Of a stretch of 64,000 bases of DNA, positions 21,231-34,089 are shown piece by piece. Below the pieces are notes generated by a model that worked only from the letters and a program-made list of their open reading frames with translations, was not told the origin of the DNA and did no database searches. The DNA comes from Cavia porcellus. Its lineage: Eukaryota > Chordata > Mammalia > Rodentia > Caviidae. The stretch lies in the NCBI RefSeq assembly GCF_034190915.1, contig NW_026947486.1, positions 82,254,044 through 82,318,043 of the forward strand, read 5' to 3'. The position numbers were made by a program, and so were the translations under genes. How positions within the stretch are numbered: position 1 is the first letter of the stretch; each line of letters starts with the position of its first letter.

Positions 21231-22366
21231 TTTTTTTTTTTTTCAAATCCATTTTTTTTCAAAAAGAGAGAAAGAAAAAAAAATTTCAAAACACAACAAT
21301 CAGGGAACAACAATGGTACATAAATTCTACATTGCCATCCAAAAATCACCCACCCAGAGTGCAATACATCTGCATTCAATTGTCGGAACAGTACCAATGC
21401 AAACCTTTCTTTCCAGTGAACTCAGGGAAACATATAGTTTCTTTCAGCTTCTCACACTAGGAAGACAATACAATGTTTACATATGCATGCATGTCTGATT
21501 TATTTCACTTAGGAGTATGGTCTCAAATTGTACCTATTTACCTATAAAAGTCTCAAGTTTATGGCTGAGTCATACTCCATTATATAAAAGTATCACATTT
21601 TTAAAATCTGTTCTTCAGTCAATGGACTTTAAGGTTGTTTCCAAGACCCAGCTATTACAAATTGTGCTGCTATAAACATAGGTGCACATATATGGCTGTA
21701 GTATTATGTTTTTTATTTTTCTGGGAAGATATCCCAAAGGGGAAGAGTTGAGTCAAATGGATCTCCAATCCTAATTTTTCAGGAATCTCCACACTGATTT
21801 CCATAGTGGTTACATCAGTTTACACTCCCATCAACAGTGGAAAAGACTTCCTTTTCTCCACACTCCCTTCAGCATTTGTTACTGCTTGGTTTCTTGATTA
21901 TACCCATTATCTACAGGGGGAGGTGGGATCTCAGCATTGTTTTCATTTGCATCTCTCAAATGACCAGTGATATTGAGCATTTTTTCATATATTTATTTGC
22001 TGTTTGTATTTCTTCATCTGAGACCTGTGTATTCAGCTCATCTGCCCATTTTTGGATTGGGTTTTTACATTTAGGAGGACTGATTTTTTTGTGTTCTTTA
22101 TATGTTCTCAATAGTAATCCTTTGTCTGAGGAATAGTTAACAAAGATTTTCTCTCACATTGTGGGTTGTCTCTTCACTTTGTTTGTGGTTTCTCTTGCTG
22201 TGCTAAAGTGTTTTAATAAGATGAGATCCCAGTTGTTGAATCTTTGTGATAGTTCCTGTGTAGTCATAAAGTTTTTGCCTACACCTATGTCTTCAAGAGT
22301 TTTACTTTCTCTGTCTTTCAGCAGATTCGATGTTTCTGTTTTAATATTAAGATCTTTCACCCATTC
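21231..22366 (-). mobile_element. 5'-truncated L1 nested in an older L1
   Basis: Insertion of 1,136 bp with a perfect 13-bp TSD, ccatgctgttttt, at 21218-21230 and 22367-22379. On the minus strand it holds the ORF2 C-terminal part (from about codon 975), a 3' UTR of a subfamily differing from the young L1, and a poly(A) tail (poly(T) at 21231-21242). The host L1 resumes at 22380. Confidence 0.85.
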
Positions 22367-22913
22367 CCATGCTGTTTTTAACATGTAGCTTTATAATATA
22401 ATTTCAAGTCAGCAATTGTGACTCCCCTGCCTTGCATTTGTTGCTCAGAATTCAGAATTATTATAATTCAGAATATTATAAGTTCCTTTTGATTCCAAAT
22501 GAATTTTAGAATTTTTCTTCTAATTTCAGTGTTTGATTTTCAGTCTTTTTGAGTTAAAAGTGTATGTATGCAGCATATTGTTGGACCTTGTTTCTTGCTT
22601 CATCCCACCATTCTTTATTTTTATTGGTGAACTGAGACTATTTACAATGATGGTTATAACTGGTAGGCATTGATTTATCTTTGTCATGTTAGTTTCTTGT
22701 TATTGATTCACTTTCTTTCCCCTCTGTTTAATTATTTGCTTTGCTGTTGGATTCATTCTGTTGGGGATTTTGAAGTTGTAGTCTTCATTATCTCTTGCTA
22801 GACTTCCCTTTAGAACATTTTGGAGTGCTGGTTTGGTGGTCACGAATTCCTTTCATGTGTTCTTTGTCATGGAAGTATCTTATTTCTCTTATCAGTTTTG
22901 AAAGATAGCTTTG

Positions 22914-23029
22914 GGGGCTGGGGATTTAGCTCAGCGGCATAAGCGCCTGCCGTAAGGGTTAGTTACAAGCAGGCAGTCGTGAGTTCGATCCCCGGTACCG
23001 ATAAAAAGGAAAAAGACCAAAAAAAAAAA
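22914..23029 (+). repeat. ID-type SINE with enlarged anticodon loop
   Basis: Intact A box (TTTAGCTCAGCGG), B box (GTTCGATCC) and ID 3' tail GGTACCGATAAAAAGG-AAAAAGACC. In place of the usual TTGC at the tip of the anticodon hairpin it carries GTAAGGGTTAGTTAC (22952-22966). Confidence 0.9.
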
Positions 23030-23125
23030 GATACATCAATTTGGATTGGAGGTTATTTTCTTTTAGGGTTTGAAATGCTTTACTCCAATTTATCCTTGAC
23101 CTCAGGGTTTGTACTGAGAAGTTTA

Positions 23126-23210
23126 CTTTTTTTTTTGGTACCAGAATTTGAACTCAGGACCTTGGGCTTGCTTGGCAGGTGCCTTTACCGCTAAGCTATA
23201 TTCCTGGTCC
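23126..23210 (-). repeat. ID-type SINE, diverged
   Basis: Poly(T), ggtaccagaatttgaactcaggac and ccgctaagctatattcctgg, antisense ID order. Confidence 0.8.
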
Positions 23211-23291
23211 CCTGCTGTTATTTTAATGATTTTTACTTTGTAAATATTTGTTTCTTTTATCTAACAGATTTGAATATTGTGGATGGTTTTT

Positions 23292-23430
23292 AAGATAAGG
23301 TCTTGCCATGTAATTCAGTCTAGCTTTGAACTCACTAGGTAGCCCAGGCTGGACTTGAACTTGTGGCAATCTTCCTGCCTCAGCCTCCAAAGTGCTGTGG
23401 GATTAGAAGCATACACCACTATGTCCAGCT
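23292..23430 (-). repeat. B1-type SINE, diverged
   Basis: aaggtcttgccatgtaattcagtc, gtagcccaggctggacttgaac and gcctcagcctccaaagtgctg, antisense B1. Confidence 0.85.
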
Positions 23431-24150
23431 GAATATTTTGTTGTGTCGGATTTCTGGAATCTTATTATATGCCTCAGAGTAGTTTTTTTTACTATGGTTA
23501 ATTAGAGTTCCATAGGCTTCTTCTTTTTCTGTGCTTGGGAAGTTTTCTGTTATTACCTCTCTGAACAGTTTTTTTCTGTCATTTGGGCTACATCCTGTGG
23601 TTTTATTGACTCTGATCATTTTTACATTATTCTTTGTTGCATCATCTAGCAGCTGTTGGATTGATTTTTTGTGATCCTTTGCTGTTTTTAAGAAATCTTC
23701 TCATGATTGTTAACCACAATCTTGTCTTCTAGATCTGATATTTTGTCCTCACATTGGTTCATGCTGTCAATAGAATTTTTAATTTCCAGAATATCTGATT
23801 GAATCTGTTACATGGATTCAGTTTTTTTCCTATGGTGGGCAGTCATGGTTTTCATCATTTTCCTGCTATTTTTTTATCTCTTCTATTTTTTTATTGTATC
23901 TTTCCTATATTCATTAATCATGCCCTTCATTATGATTGCCATCTCTGAAGTTATTTGAGAAATTATTTCCAATTTTATTTTTTCTAGAGTCTCATTTATT
24001 TGCTTTGTTACTTCTACTTGTTACCAGTTCAGAGAGTCCATGTGTGTGCCTTTTGAATTCTTACACTTCATTGTGTCTTGGGCTTGCTTTTGGTAAGGTG
24101 GAAGTATGGGGTTGCATCTTGCTTCTGCATCTTTTCATTTTCTATTTTTT

Positions 24151-24917
24151 ATGTTAATTTCTATGTTGCTGCTGTAAATTGCTTTTGGTAGGTACCTTTA
24201 TTCCTAGTATCAAAAACCCCTGGGAAATGATTTCTTCTCAAAGATGTCTTCCAAGTATAGTTGGTTTTTGGGTTTTGATCTGTTGTAAGAGCATACTTCT
24301 TCAAACTAATTGGGTGTGTGAAGTTTCTACCTATTTGGCTTAGCTCCTGGTTCTTTGGCAGTAACCTGTAGTATTTTTTATGATCTCAGGCAATCTCAGA
24401 ATTGACATACAAGGAAGGACAACTAATTAAAACAGTTATATCACCTTGGCTAATGTAGTATAATCAATAAATATGGTAGCATCAAACACACCATAAAAAA
24501 TGACAAACTGTGGTAACAATGTTCCACCTTCAATTGTATGAATAGAATTTGTAGTTATATAACCAATTCCAAAATAAATCATACAATTGTGCATGGTAAA
24601 TATTCTTTCAATATGATGATTTTACCTTCAGAGAAGACAATTTAAAAGGGGCTGGGTGAAAGAGTAGAGCAATAGAAGAAGAGAAAAGGATTAGAAACAA
24701 AGCTGGAGGGCAAAGAATTATGTAAACTTTGGGAACTGGTGAAGAAGACAAGAGGGAAAGAAGGAATCAAGAAATAGGGACCATAATGGAATAAAAGAAA
24801 CAAAAAAGAGCAAACTAGTAACAATGCTCTCACTCATATAAAAACAAGAACAAACTGTCAAGAAAAAAGAGAACCAGTGAGCCCAGTGGGGTTCGAGAGT
24901 CTACCCAGTGAAAGCTA
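24151..24917. other. No recognised feature; purine-rich
   Basis: The stretch 24640-24890 is notably A/G-rich. No gene or repeat recognised; part could be an old L1 5' region. Confidence 0.35.
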
Positions 24918-25568
24918 TACAAAGAATTAACAAATCAAAGAGCTGTTTCTTTGAGAGAATAAATAAAATTAATAAGTCCCTAGCCAATCTTATGTTAAAA
25001 AGGAAAGAAAAAAACTCAAATTCATGCAATAAAGAATGAAAACGGTGAAACCACTACAGACCCTGTGGAAATATAGAAGATCATTGATACCTACTTTGAA
25101 AATCTTTAATCTTGTAAGATCAAAAACACAGAAAGAAAGGGATAGATTCCTAGAAACATATGAATTTCCAAAGCTGGATCAGGAAGACATAAAACTTCTG
25201 CATAACTCAGTATCCATTAATGAAATTGAAAATGTAATTAAAAACTTACCAAGTGGATTCATCCCAGGAATGCAGGGACGGTTCAGCATACACAAATCAG
25301 TAAATGTAATCACATGATCCTCTCAATACATGCAGAAAAAGCTTTTGATAAAGTCCAACACTTATTCATGGTAAAAATCCTATGGAAAATTGGAATAGAT
25401 AGTCTTTATCTCAATCTGATAAAAACCATCTATGACAAACCAACAGCCAACATCATACTAAATGTTCAAAAACTGAAAGCTTTCACTCTAAAATCAGGAA
25501 CAAGACAAGGTTGTCCACTATCACCATGCTTTTTCAATATAGTTCTGGAAACATTAGCGACAATAATT

Positions 25569-25572
<4 letters not shown>

Positions 25573-25622
<50 letters not shown>
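25573..25622 (+). repeat. (GA)n expansion inside L1 ORF2
   Basis: About 50 bp of GA units at the place where the young L1 has only a short A/G-rich stretch before aataaaagg. It translates as an Arg-Glu run in the RT region. Confidence 0.95.
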
Positions 25623-25625
<3 letters not shown>

Positions 25626-25919
25626 CGAATGAAGATAGGAAGGGAAGAAGTTAAATTATCATTATTCACAGATGACATGGTACTCTACACAGAAGACCCC
25701 CAAAACTCCACCAACAGAACTAATAATCAAATTAAGCAGTGTAGCTAGGAACAAAGTTGATACTTAAACATCAATAGCTTTCCTGTACACAAACAACAAA
25801 CTCACTGAGAGAAAAGTTAAGGAAACTACACCCTTCACAATAACATCCAAAAAATGAAATGCTTAGGAATCAATTTAACAAATAAAGTAAAATATTTATA
25901 TGTTGAAAATTGTAATACT

Positions 25920-28529
25920 GTCTCACGCTGATACCAAAACCAGAGAAAGACCCAACCAAAAAGGAGAACAACAGGCAAATCTCACTAATGAATACTGATG
26001 CAAAGATTCTCAATAAAATATTGGCAAATAGGATGCAGCAAATCATAAAGAAGATTATACATCCCAACCAAGTAGGATTTATTCCAGGAATGCAGAGATG
26101 GTTTAGCATATGCAAATCAATAAATGTAGTACACCACATCGACAGAGCCAAAAATAAAAATCACATGATCTTAATAGACACAGAAAAAGCTTCTGATAAA
26201 GTCCAACATCTGTTCATGATAAAGCCCCACAGAAACTTGGAATAGATGGTATCTACCTCAATCTCATAAATACTATTTATGACAAACCAATAGCCAACAT
26301 TACACTAAATGGACAAAAACTGAAAGCTTTCACTCTAAAATAAGGAACAAGACAAGTATGTCCACTATCATCACTGCTGTTCAATATTGTTCTGGAAATA
26401 TTATCCAGGGAAATCAGACAAGAGAGAGAGAGAGAAATAAAAGGAATAAAGATAGGAAACGAAGAAGTTAAATTATGATTATTTGCAGAAGACATGATAC
26501 TTTATATAGAAAACCCCCCAAAAATCCATGAAATGCCTACTAAAGGTAATAAACAAATTCAGCAGTATAGCTGGATACAAAGACAGCACTCAGAAATCAA
26601 TAGCATTCTTGTACACAAACAAAAAACTCACTGAGAGACAAATTATGGGAATATCACCTTTCACAATAACATCTATAGGGATGAAATGCTTAGGAATCAA
26701 CCTAACCAAGACTATAAAAGACCTATATGCTGAACATTATACTAGTCTAAAAAAGGGAATTGAAGAGGATATTAGAAAATGGAAGGATATTGCTTGCTCT
26801 TTGCTAGGAAGAATTAATATTGTGAAAATGGCCACACTCCCAAAACTGTTATACAGATATAATGCAATCCCAATTAAAGTACCATTAGCATACCTTACAG
26901 ATCTAGAGAAAATATTCCTAAAATTCATTTGGAAACAGAAGAAATCTAGAATAGCAAAGGCAATTCTGGGCAACAAAGGCAAGACAGGAAGCATCTCAAT
27001 TCCTGACTTGAAAGTACACTACAAAGACACAGTGAACAAATCAGTATGGTACTTGCAAAGAAACAGACCTGAGGATCAAATGGAACAGATTAGAAGATAC
27101 AGGAACAACTACAAAGACACTCAGCTGCCTGATATTTGATAAAGGGGCTAAACATGTTCACTGGAAGGATAGCCTCTTTAATAAGTGGTGTTGGAAAACT
27201 GGCTCTCCACATGCCAAAGACTGAAACTAGATCCATGCCTATCACCATGCACAAACTAAAATCTAAATGGATCAAAGACCTAAATATTAAAACAGAAACA
27301 CTAAATCTACTGGAAGACAAGGTAGGCAGAAGTCCTAGAGACATAGGGGTAGACAGAGAATTCATGAACAAAATGCAAACTGCATGGGAAACACTTCAAA
27401 GAATCAACAACTGGGATCTCATGTTGTTAAAAAAGCTTTTGCATTTCAAAACAAATCACCAACAGAGTGAAAAGAAAACCCACAGAATGGGAAAGAATTT
27501 TAGCCAGCAACCCCTCAGACAAAGGACTTATATCCAGAACATACAAAGAATTGAAAAATATCAAGGCCCCCAAATTCAAAGACCCTCTCCAAAAATGGGC
27601 ATCTGAGATGAACACACAGTTCTCAGATGAAGATATACAAGTGGCAAATAAATACATGAAGAAATGTTCACCATCGCTGGTCATTCAAGAAATGCAAATT
27701 AAAACAACACCAAGATTTCATCTTACCCCAAAAAGAATGGCTGCCATCAAGAAAACAACTTATAACAAATAATGGCCACGATGCAAGGAAAAAGGAAAAC
27801 TTCTCCCCTGTTGGTGGGAGTGTAGACTGGTGCAGCCACTATGGAAATCAGTGTGGAGATTCCTCAACAAACTAGTGTTGGAAGTTCCATTCAATGTAGC
27901 TGTTCCCCTCCTGAGTATTTTCCCAGAAAAACTGAAAATGTCATGTCACAGAAATACATATGCACCCATGTTTATGGCAGCAAGATTTGTAATAGCTAAA
28001 TCTTGGAAACAACCAAAATGTCAATCAATGGCAGACTGGATGAAAAAGATGTATTTTTATACAATGGAGTATTACTTAGCTGTAAAAAATATGATATCAA
28101 GGCCTTTATAGGTAAATGAAGGCACCTGGAGACTATCCTTGTAAGTGAAATAAACATGACTCGCATTAGTAAATATCACATTGTCTCTCTAGTGTAAAAC
28201 ATAATAACTGAAAGAATAATAAGATCCAAATGTATAATAGATATTGTAAAAATGAAAGGGAAGTGCTCTAAAGGATATAACTGTGTGTATAAGGGTGTAA
28301 GATAGATGACCATATGACTAAATTTTTGTTGGATCATTGAACAGAATTGTTTACACTATCAATGTTTGTGTGTCTATCCACTTTTTATGCTTTGATTTTG
28401 TAACTTGAACAACCATTTCTAAGATGACAATATGTAACATATCAACTAGTGATTTCTTAGAGTTAATTTTTTGACTCCTGTATTACGCTATCTTTTTTCT
28501 ATTTTTTCTTTAAATAAATAAATAAAAAA
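25920..28529 (+). pseudogene. 5'-truncated L1 nested in host L1 (ORF2 broken)
   Basis: Spans ORF2 from about codon 520 to the end, plus 3' UTR and an A-rich tail (28511-28529). The flanks gaaaattgtaatact (25905-25919) and gaaaattatagtact (28530-28544) match at 13 of 15 bases, an eroded TSD. The RT active site reads FAED rather than FADD (about 26483-26494), with a TGA two codons upstream and several frameshifts downstream, so it cannot make active ORF2p. Confidence 0.88.
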
Positions 28530-30170
28530 GAAAATTATAGTACTCTGAATAAAGAAATTGAAGAGGAATTCAGAAATTGGGAAGATATCTTTTGCCCATG
28601 GATAGGAAGAACCAACATTGTGAAAATTGCATACTCCCAAAATCTTTATACAGATTTAATGTAATCCCAATGAAAACACCATCTGCATACATTACTGATC
28701 TAGAGACAACATTCCTAAAATTCATATGGAACCATAAGAGACCTAAAATAGCAAAGGCAATCCCGGGCAACAAAAGCAAGGCAGGCGGCATCACAATCTC
28801 AGATGTGAAATTATACTACAGAGCTATAATAATAAAGATCAGACTGGTACTAGCAAAAAGAAAAAACGGACCTGAGGCTCAGTGGGAAGGAATAGAATAC
28901 ACAGACAGAACTACAAACATACTCAACTACCTTATGTTTGATAAAGGGGCCAAACATGTACACTGAAAGAAAGACAGCCTCTTTAATAAGTGGTGTTGGA
29001 AAAATTGATTTTCTACATGCCAAGAAATTAAACTAGACTTATGCCTATCACCATGCACTAAACTCAAATCAAAATGGATCAAAGAGCTAAGTATTAAGGC
29101 AGAAACAGTAAACCTACTGGAATACAATGTAGCTATAAATCTTGAGAAGATAGATGCAGGCAAAGAATTCATGAACAAAAACCAAACTGCACAGGAAGTA
29201 CCTCAAAGAATCAGCAACCACAATATCATCTTATTGAAAAGCTTTTGCACATCAAAAGAAATCATCAACAGAGTCAAAAGAAAACCCATGGACTGGGAAA
29301 AGATTTTTACCACCTGTCCCTCAGACAAAGGACTTTTAGTTAGAACATATAAAGAACTGAAAATCTACAGGCCCCTCAAATTTAAAGAACCAATCTAAAA
29401 ATGGGTATCTGAAATTAATACACAATTCTCAGAGGAATAAATATGAATGGTAAGTAAAAATATGAAAAAATGTTCAACCTGATTGGTCATTCCAGTAATG
29501 CAAATTAAAACAACACTGAGATATCATCTCACTCCAGAAAGAATGGCCAAGATCAAGAAATCAACCAATAACAAATGTTGATGAAGCTGGGGGCGGGGGG
29601 AGGAACCATTGTTGGTGGGAGTTAGACTGGTACAATCACTGTGGAAATCAGTGTGGAGATGCCTCAAAAAACTAGGTTTAGAGGTTCCATTCGAACCAGC
29701 TATTCACCTTCTAAGTATTTTCCCAGATGAATTGGAAATATCATATCTCAGTGATATATGTGCACCCATGTTTATATCTGCACAATTTGTAATAGCCAGA
29801 TCTTGGAAACAACCCAAATGCCCATCAACTGAGGAATGGATAAAAAAGATGTGGTATTTTCATGCAATGGAGTACTACTCAGCTATAAAGAATGATAAAC
29901 TTGAGCCTTTTATAGTTAAACGGATGCAACTGGAAAGCATACTCATAAGTGAAACAAGACTTGCCTGTGTAAACAATGTATTATCTCACGAGTATAGAAA
30001 ACTGAAAGAGTGAGATCCAAAAGTTATAATAGACATAGTAAAAGGGAAAGAAATTGATCAAAGGCAAATTATATTGTTTGATCAATCTTGCATGTTTTAT
30101 CTGGTAGCCTCAACAATTACTTTGAGGATAACAAAATGCAATATAATAACCATTGCTAAATTCCTATCAT

Positions 30171-31289
30171 TTTAAAAAAATTTTATTTAAAGAGAAAAAA
30201 AAACAAAACAGAAATAGGGTAGAAATAAAACATAATTTCAAAAAAAATAAACATAAGAAATCACTTGTTGATAAGTTGCATATTGTCCTCTTAGAAATAG
30301 TGGTTCAAGTTACAAATGTAAAGCATGCAAAGTGAACATTCAAACAGTGAGACTGCAAACAGTTCTGTTCAATGATTCAGCAAAAATTTAGTAATATGGT
30401 TATCAATCCTACACACTTAAACATACATACAGTTATTATCCTTTAGAGCACTTTCTTTTCCTCTCTTTTTTACAATAGCAATTACACATTTTGGGTTTTA
30501 TTACTCCTACAGTTCTTATTATTTTTTACACTAGAGACACAATGTGATATTTATAAATATGATTCTTATTTGTTTCACTAATAAGGATAGCCTCAAGTTG
30601 TTTCCATTTGCCTATGAAGGCCTCAAGATCATCCTTTTTTGTAGCTGAGTAATATTCCATTGTATAAAAATACCGCATCTTTTTCATCCACTCTGCAGTT
30701 GATGGGCATCTTGATTGTTTCCAAGATTTAGCTATTAAAAATTATGGTGCTATGAACATGGGTGCACATATATCACTGTGATATGACCTTTTCAGTTTTT
30801 CTCAGAAAATATCCAGGAGGGGATGAGCTGGACTGAATGGAACTTCCAATCCTAGTCTTCTGAGAATTCTCCATACTGATTTCTATAGTGGCTGCACCAG
30901 TCTACAGTCCCACCAACAGTGGAGCAGTGTTCCTTTTTCCTTGCATCCTTGCCAAAATTTGTTATCAGTTGTTTACTTGATGGCCGCTATTCTTTCCTGA
31001 GTGAGATGAAATCTCAATGCTGTTTTAATTTGAATTTCTCGAATGACCAGTGATGGTGAACATTTCTTCATGTATTTATTTGCCATTTGTGTATCTTCAT
31101 CTGAGAACTGTGTGTTTATCTCCGATGCCCATTTTTTTTTTTTTTATCAGTACCGGGTGTCGAACTTACAACCATGCGTTTGCAAGGCAGGCACTTATGT
31201 CACTGAGCTAAATCCCCAGGCCCTTCCGATGCCCATTTTTGGAGAGGGTCTTTGAATTTTGGGGTTTTATGTTTTTCAATTCTTTATAA
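30171..31289 (-). pseudogene. Antisense 5'-truncated L1 in host L1 3' UTR
   Basis: On the minus strand: ORF2 C-terminus (31289-30545; 31130-31043 reads as the antisense of the FSDE...MKKC region), then the standard 3' UTR end and A-rich tail (plus-strand tttaaaaaaattttattt at 30171). TSD cctatcat at 30163-30170 and 31290-31297. The ID SINE at 31137-31224 was inserted later. Confidence 0.83.
31137..31224 (-). repeat. ID-type SINE inside nested L1
   Basis: Perfect 16-bp TSD tccgatgcccattttt (31121-31136, 31225-31240). Antisense ID with the anticodon-region inverted repeat and head largely conserved. Confidence 0.92.
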
Positions 31290-31470
31290 CCTATCATCTT
31301 GTTTTGAAATCCTTTATCTCCATTTTTTATTGTTGTCATTTTGCTTTTGTTGTTTTTTTAATTGTTTGCATTTTGATTTTTGTTTTTCTCTTTAAAATAA
31401 AAAATTAAAAGAAAATAAAAAGAGAAAATAATAAAATAAAATCAAAGAAAGGCAGAAAAGTAGAAAAATA

Positions 31471-32384
31471 ATGTCTACTTATGTGCCTGCTGTCACTGGT
31501 TGGCAGAGGGTGCAGACAGAGCCCAGCTCCTTGTTGACTGATCTCAGCAAACTGGCACTAGAATTATGGCAGTCCTATACAATTCCAGCAAATCTGGGCC
31601 TTCAGTTCCAGTGAAGCTCATGCTGTTTCTGGTTTCTCTGCAAGAGGCTGGGATCCTGGCTTTTTAGGCTTCATCACTCTGAGTGATTCCTGCTGGCCTG
31701 AACTTGGCTCCCTGCTGTCTTTGGAGTTGGCTGCTTGACTGCCTGCCAATTTGAATTTGGTTGCTGTGCAGCCTGACACGTGGAGCCACTAGATGGAGCC
31801 AATCCTACAGCTGTTCTGAGTTCTGATTTTTGTTGGCCCCTTTCCAAAATGGCTACTGGCCAATTGCTCCCACCGCTGGAATGTCTGAACCCAAATAACT
31901 TACCAGTCACTGAAGTCCACAATGTCCACTGCTCTGCTCCTCAAGCGCATTTTTCACTGGAGACCTCTGGGGTTGCCAGGAGTCACCATGTCTTCTGCAG
32001 GTTTGAGCCATGCCTCTAAAATTGTGAGTCAGGGCTCGGGCAGAAAGTGCCACTTGTTACCTCTTTCCTCCATGTTGTGGTCCCTTTCTGCTTTCCCCAC
32101 GGGCTCTAATTCTTGCTTTAGATCCTTGCTGTGCCCTGGGGACCCACTTCTTTTCTCCTCTTCCTTATGTTGCTATATTCCAGTGTCTGGATTCCAAATA
32201 CTGAAGAGGCTGTTTCTCTGCTGCTCGCCATTCCATCAGCTTCCAGAAGTCTCTGCAAATGCGAAACCAACAGAAATCCTTGGACATCAAATTGTAAAAG
32301 TTATAGAGGCTTCAAAATATGTTCTAGACTTATGAGTGATTTTTTTCATAAGTATTATCATGTTAATGATTAGGTTTCCACAAA
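31471..32384 (-). other. Unassigned; possibly old L1 5' region
   Basis: Moderately GC-rich, pyrimidine-biased sequence (gctgctcgccattccatcagc, gccatgcctctaaaattg). It could be an antisense L1 5' UTR, but I cannot align it to the 5' ends in this window. Reading frames up to 137 codons here have no recognisable product. Confidence 0.3.
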
Positions 32385-32455
32385 TGAATTTTTGATGCTG
32401 AGGATGAAATTGAGGGCATATGCATGCCAGACATGTGCTCTACTGAGTTATAATT
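32385..32455 (-). repeat. ID/tRNA-type SINE remnant
   Basis: gatgctgaggatgaaattgag ... atgtgctctactgagttataattcc is an antisense ID-like pattern, without a clear tail. Confidence 0.55.
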
Positions 32456-34089
32456 CCATCCTCCTCATCACTGGCTTGAAGTTACGGTAGTTATTCGACC
32501 CATCTGTAGGTCTTGTTACTTAATATGCCTATTAGGAAACAGATGTGTTAGTATATCACATATAATGTATTTTTAATTATATAAAAATATATTGTGTTTT
32601 GTTTATAGCCCATTGTGTTTTATTTACTCATTTAAAAATATTTTCTTGAAATTTGCAGGTTTCACCAAGCTGTTTAAGGAGTCCAAAGCTCAAAAACGGT
32701 TAAGAAACTCAATATAGACATTTTGGTTGATAATACATTTGAATTCCCTATTCTAACTTTAATTTCCTGTTTCCCTACTACCGTGTTTACTATTGTTTAT
32801 TGTTTACTTTTTGCTTAATATACAGAAAAGCAGAATCTCTCTTCTGAATCCTGTGTGCCAAGCTAACCTGTCAGGGCCTGCTCCTTATTCTCTCTGCTAG
32901 AAAAAGAGGCTGCGCGCAACCTTTGCTAACAACTCCATAGAACAGATTCAGTCAACTGTCACTAGCAGCAGTAGGGCTTGATGGATGACTTTAATATGTT
33001 TTAGATTTTTACTGCTAAAGTAATTCTTATAATTCACTTGGTTTCATATTATAATCCATTTTAGTCCCTGAATACTGGATAAATATTTAATCCATGATTT
33101 TTTGGCTTTTGGCAAGCCTAGCTCTGACCTTTGCATTGTAAATGAAGAAGCAGGTTGAATTCTGTTCTCCATGCGTCCTTTAATCAATGTCCCTTCCCCC
33201 ACGGCTTTTTAAATACTTCTTTGCCTTCTTTGTACTCAAAGATAATTTTATTCTTTCTGGATCCAAACCCCTACTAGACAACGACAGTTAAGTCTATCAG
33301 GTCTTAGAATCTGACAGCCCCTGCACTAAATTTACATGTATAAGCAATGCCTGGGTTGAAAGGGAGGACTGAGGCAGTTTGGTAGTAACTCTCCTGCATC
33401 AGAGACTTACCTTACTTTTTGCCTCAGCTCCACTCATCTTTCCCCATTGTCTCTATCTGCTACCACTCAGCCTTAGGACACTGGCCTGCCCTGGACACCT
33501 GGTCTGGTCTCTCTGAAGGTGGGGCTTCTATTGCAGGCACTAGTACCGCAGGAGCACGTTTCATATGATCTTCAGTTTCCATTTCCAATATTCAATTGTC
33601 ATGTAATAGACAATGGTTCTCTTCTGTTTCTCAGATCTGTCTACAGTGAAGTATTTGGTCCTTTTATTATTCTGAGCGATGCTGCTATTTCGACAGATCA
33701 TTTGCAAACGAGGGAAGATTGATATGCTCTGGTTCTTCCCTTCTCAGGTTAACAGCTCTTGTCAGTCTCCCAGGTAACTTCCCTCCTTAAAAGAGAGTAT
33801 TCTTAAAAGAATCTAATAATAGTGGTTTACAATGTCAAAATATCTCAACATTTCTATTCCTTTCAGGTCCTTAAATGTAAAGTCAGACATGAGAATCCTA
33901 TCAAAACCAGAGGCAGATAACTCAAGATCAATTCAGGCCCACCTTGACTTAACCTGAGTGCTCAATATATGCTCAATATTTTTCATCCATAAAAAAAGAA
34001 TTGCGTATCAGCACATGCTTCAACATGGATGGCACAAACAAACCAGACACAAAAGAACAAATATCAAAATGCCTATCCAAGTTCTTTAC
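32456..34089. other. No recognised feature
   Basis: About 1.6 kb without recognised repeats or convincing exons on either strand. Confidence 0.45.

Larger units (their letters stand above)
19640..22520 (-). mobile_element. Old antisense L1, split by a B1 and a second L1
   Basis: On the minus strand this carries the ORF2 part downstream of the RT core (from about codon 870, complement near 22400-22450) through the C-terminus (about 20150-20800) and a T/C-rich 3' UTR (about 19640-19980). Frames are broken throughout. A B1 (20948-21101) and a later L1 (21231-22366) sit inside it. Confidence 0.8.
22521..24150 (-). mobile_element. Antisense L1 ORF1-region remnant
   Basis: From about 22880 the minus strand encodes recognisable ORF1 pieces. 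The stretch 23619-23419 reads as the RRM region with KKLFREVITENFPS and EAY motifs; pieces above 23640 fit the coiled coil. Stops, frameshifts, two ID SINEs and a B1 break it. 22521-22880 is unassigned. ORF1 and the ORF2 C-terminal part lie close together here, so most of ORF2 is missing or this is a separate insertion. Confidence 0.6.
24918..31470 (+). mobile_element. Decayed L1 split by two later L1 insertions
   Basis: Host L1, 5'-truncated at about ORF2 codon 365. Pieces: 24918-25919 (codons ~365-790 with a deletion at ~25246 removing the segment up to the GFIPG motif; FADD reads FTDD), 28530-30016 (rest of ORF2), 30017-30170 and 31290-31470 (3' UTR with the TTGTTTTGAA repeat mark and an A-rich tail at 31391-31470). 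Interrupted by a sense L1 (25920-28529) and an antisense L1 (30171-31289). Many stops and frameshifts; not functional. Confidence 0.85.

Noticed and set aside
22914..23029. tRNA-like sequence with A and B boxes, here and in other ID copies
   Set aside because: No intact acceptor stem, variable anticodon region, poly(A) tails and TSDs: these are SINEs, not tRNA genes.
31922..32335. 137-codon frame
   Set aside because: No recognisable domain; lies in probable old repeat sequence without exon signals I can support.
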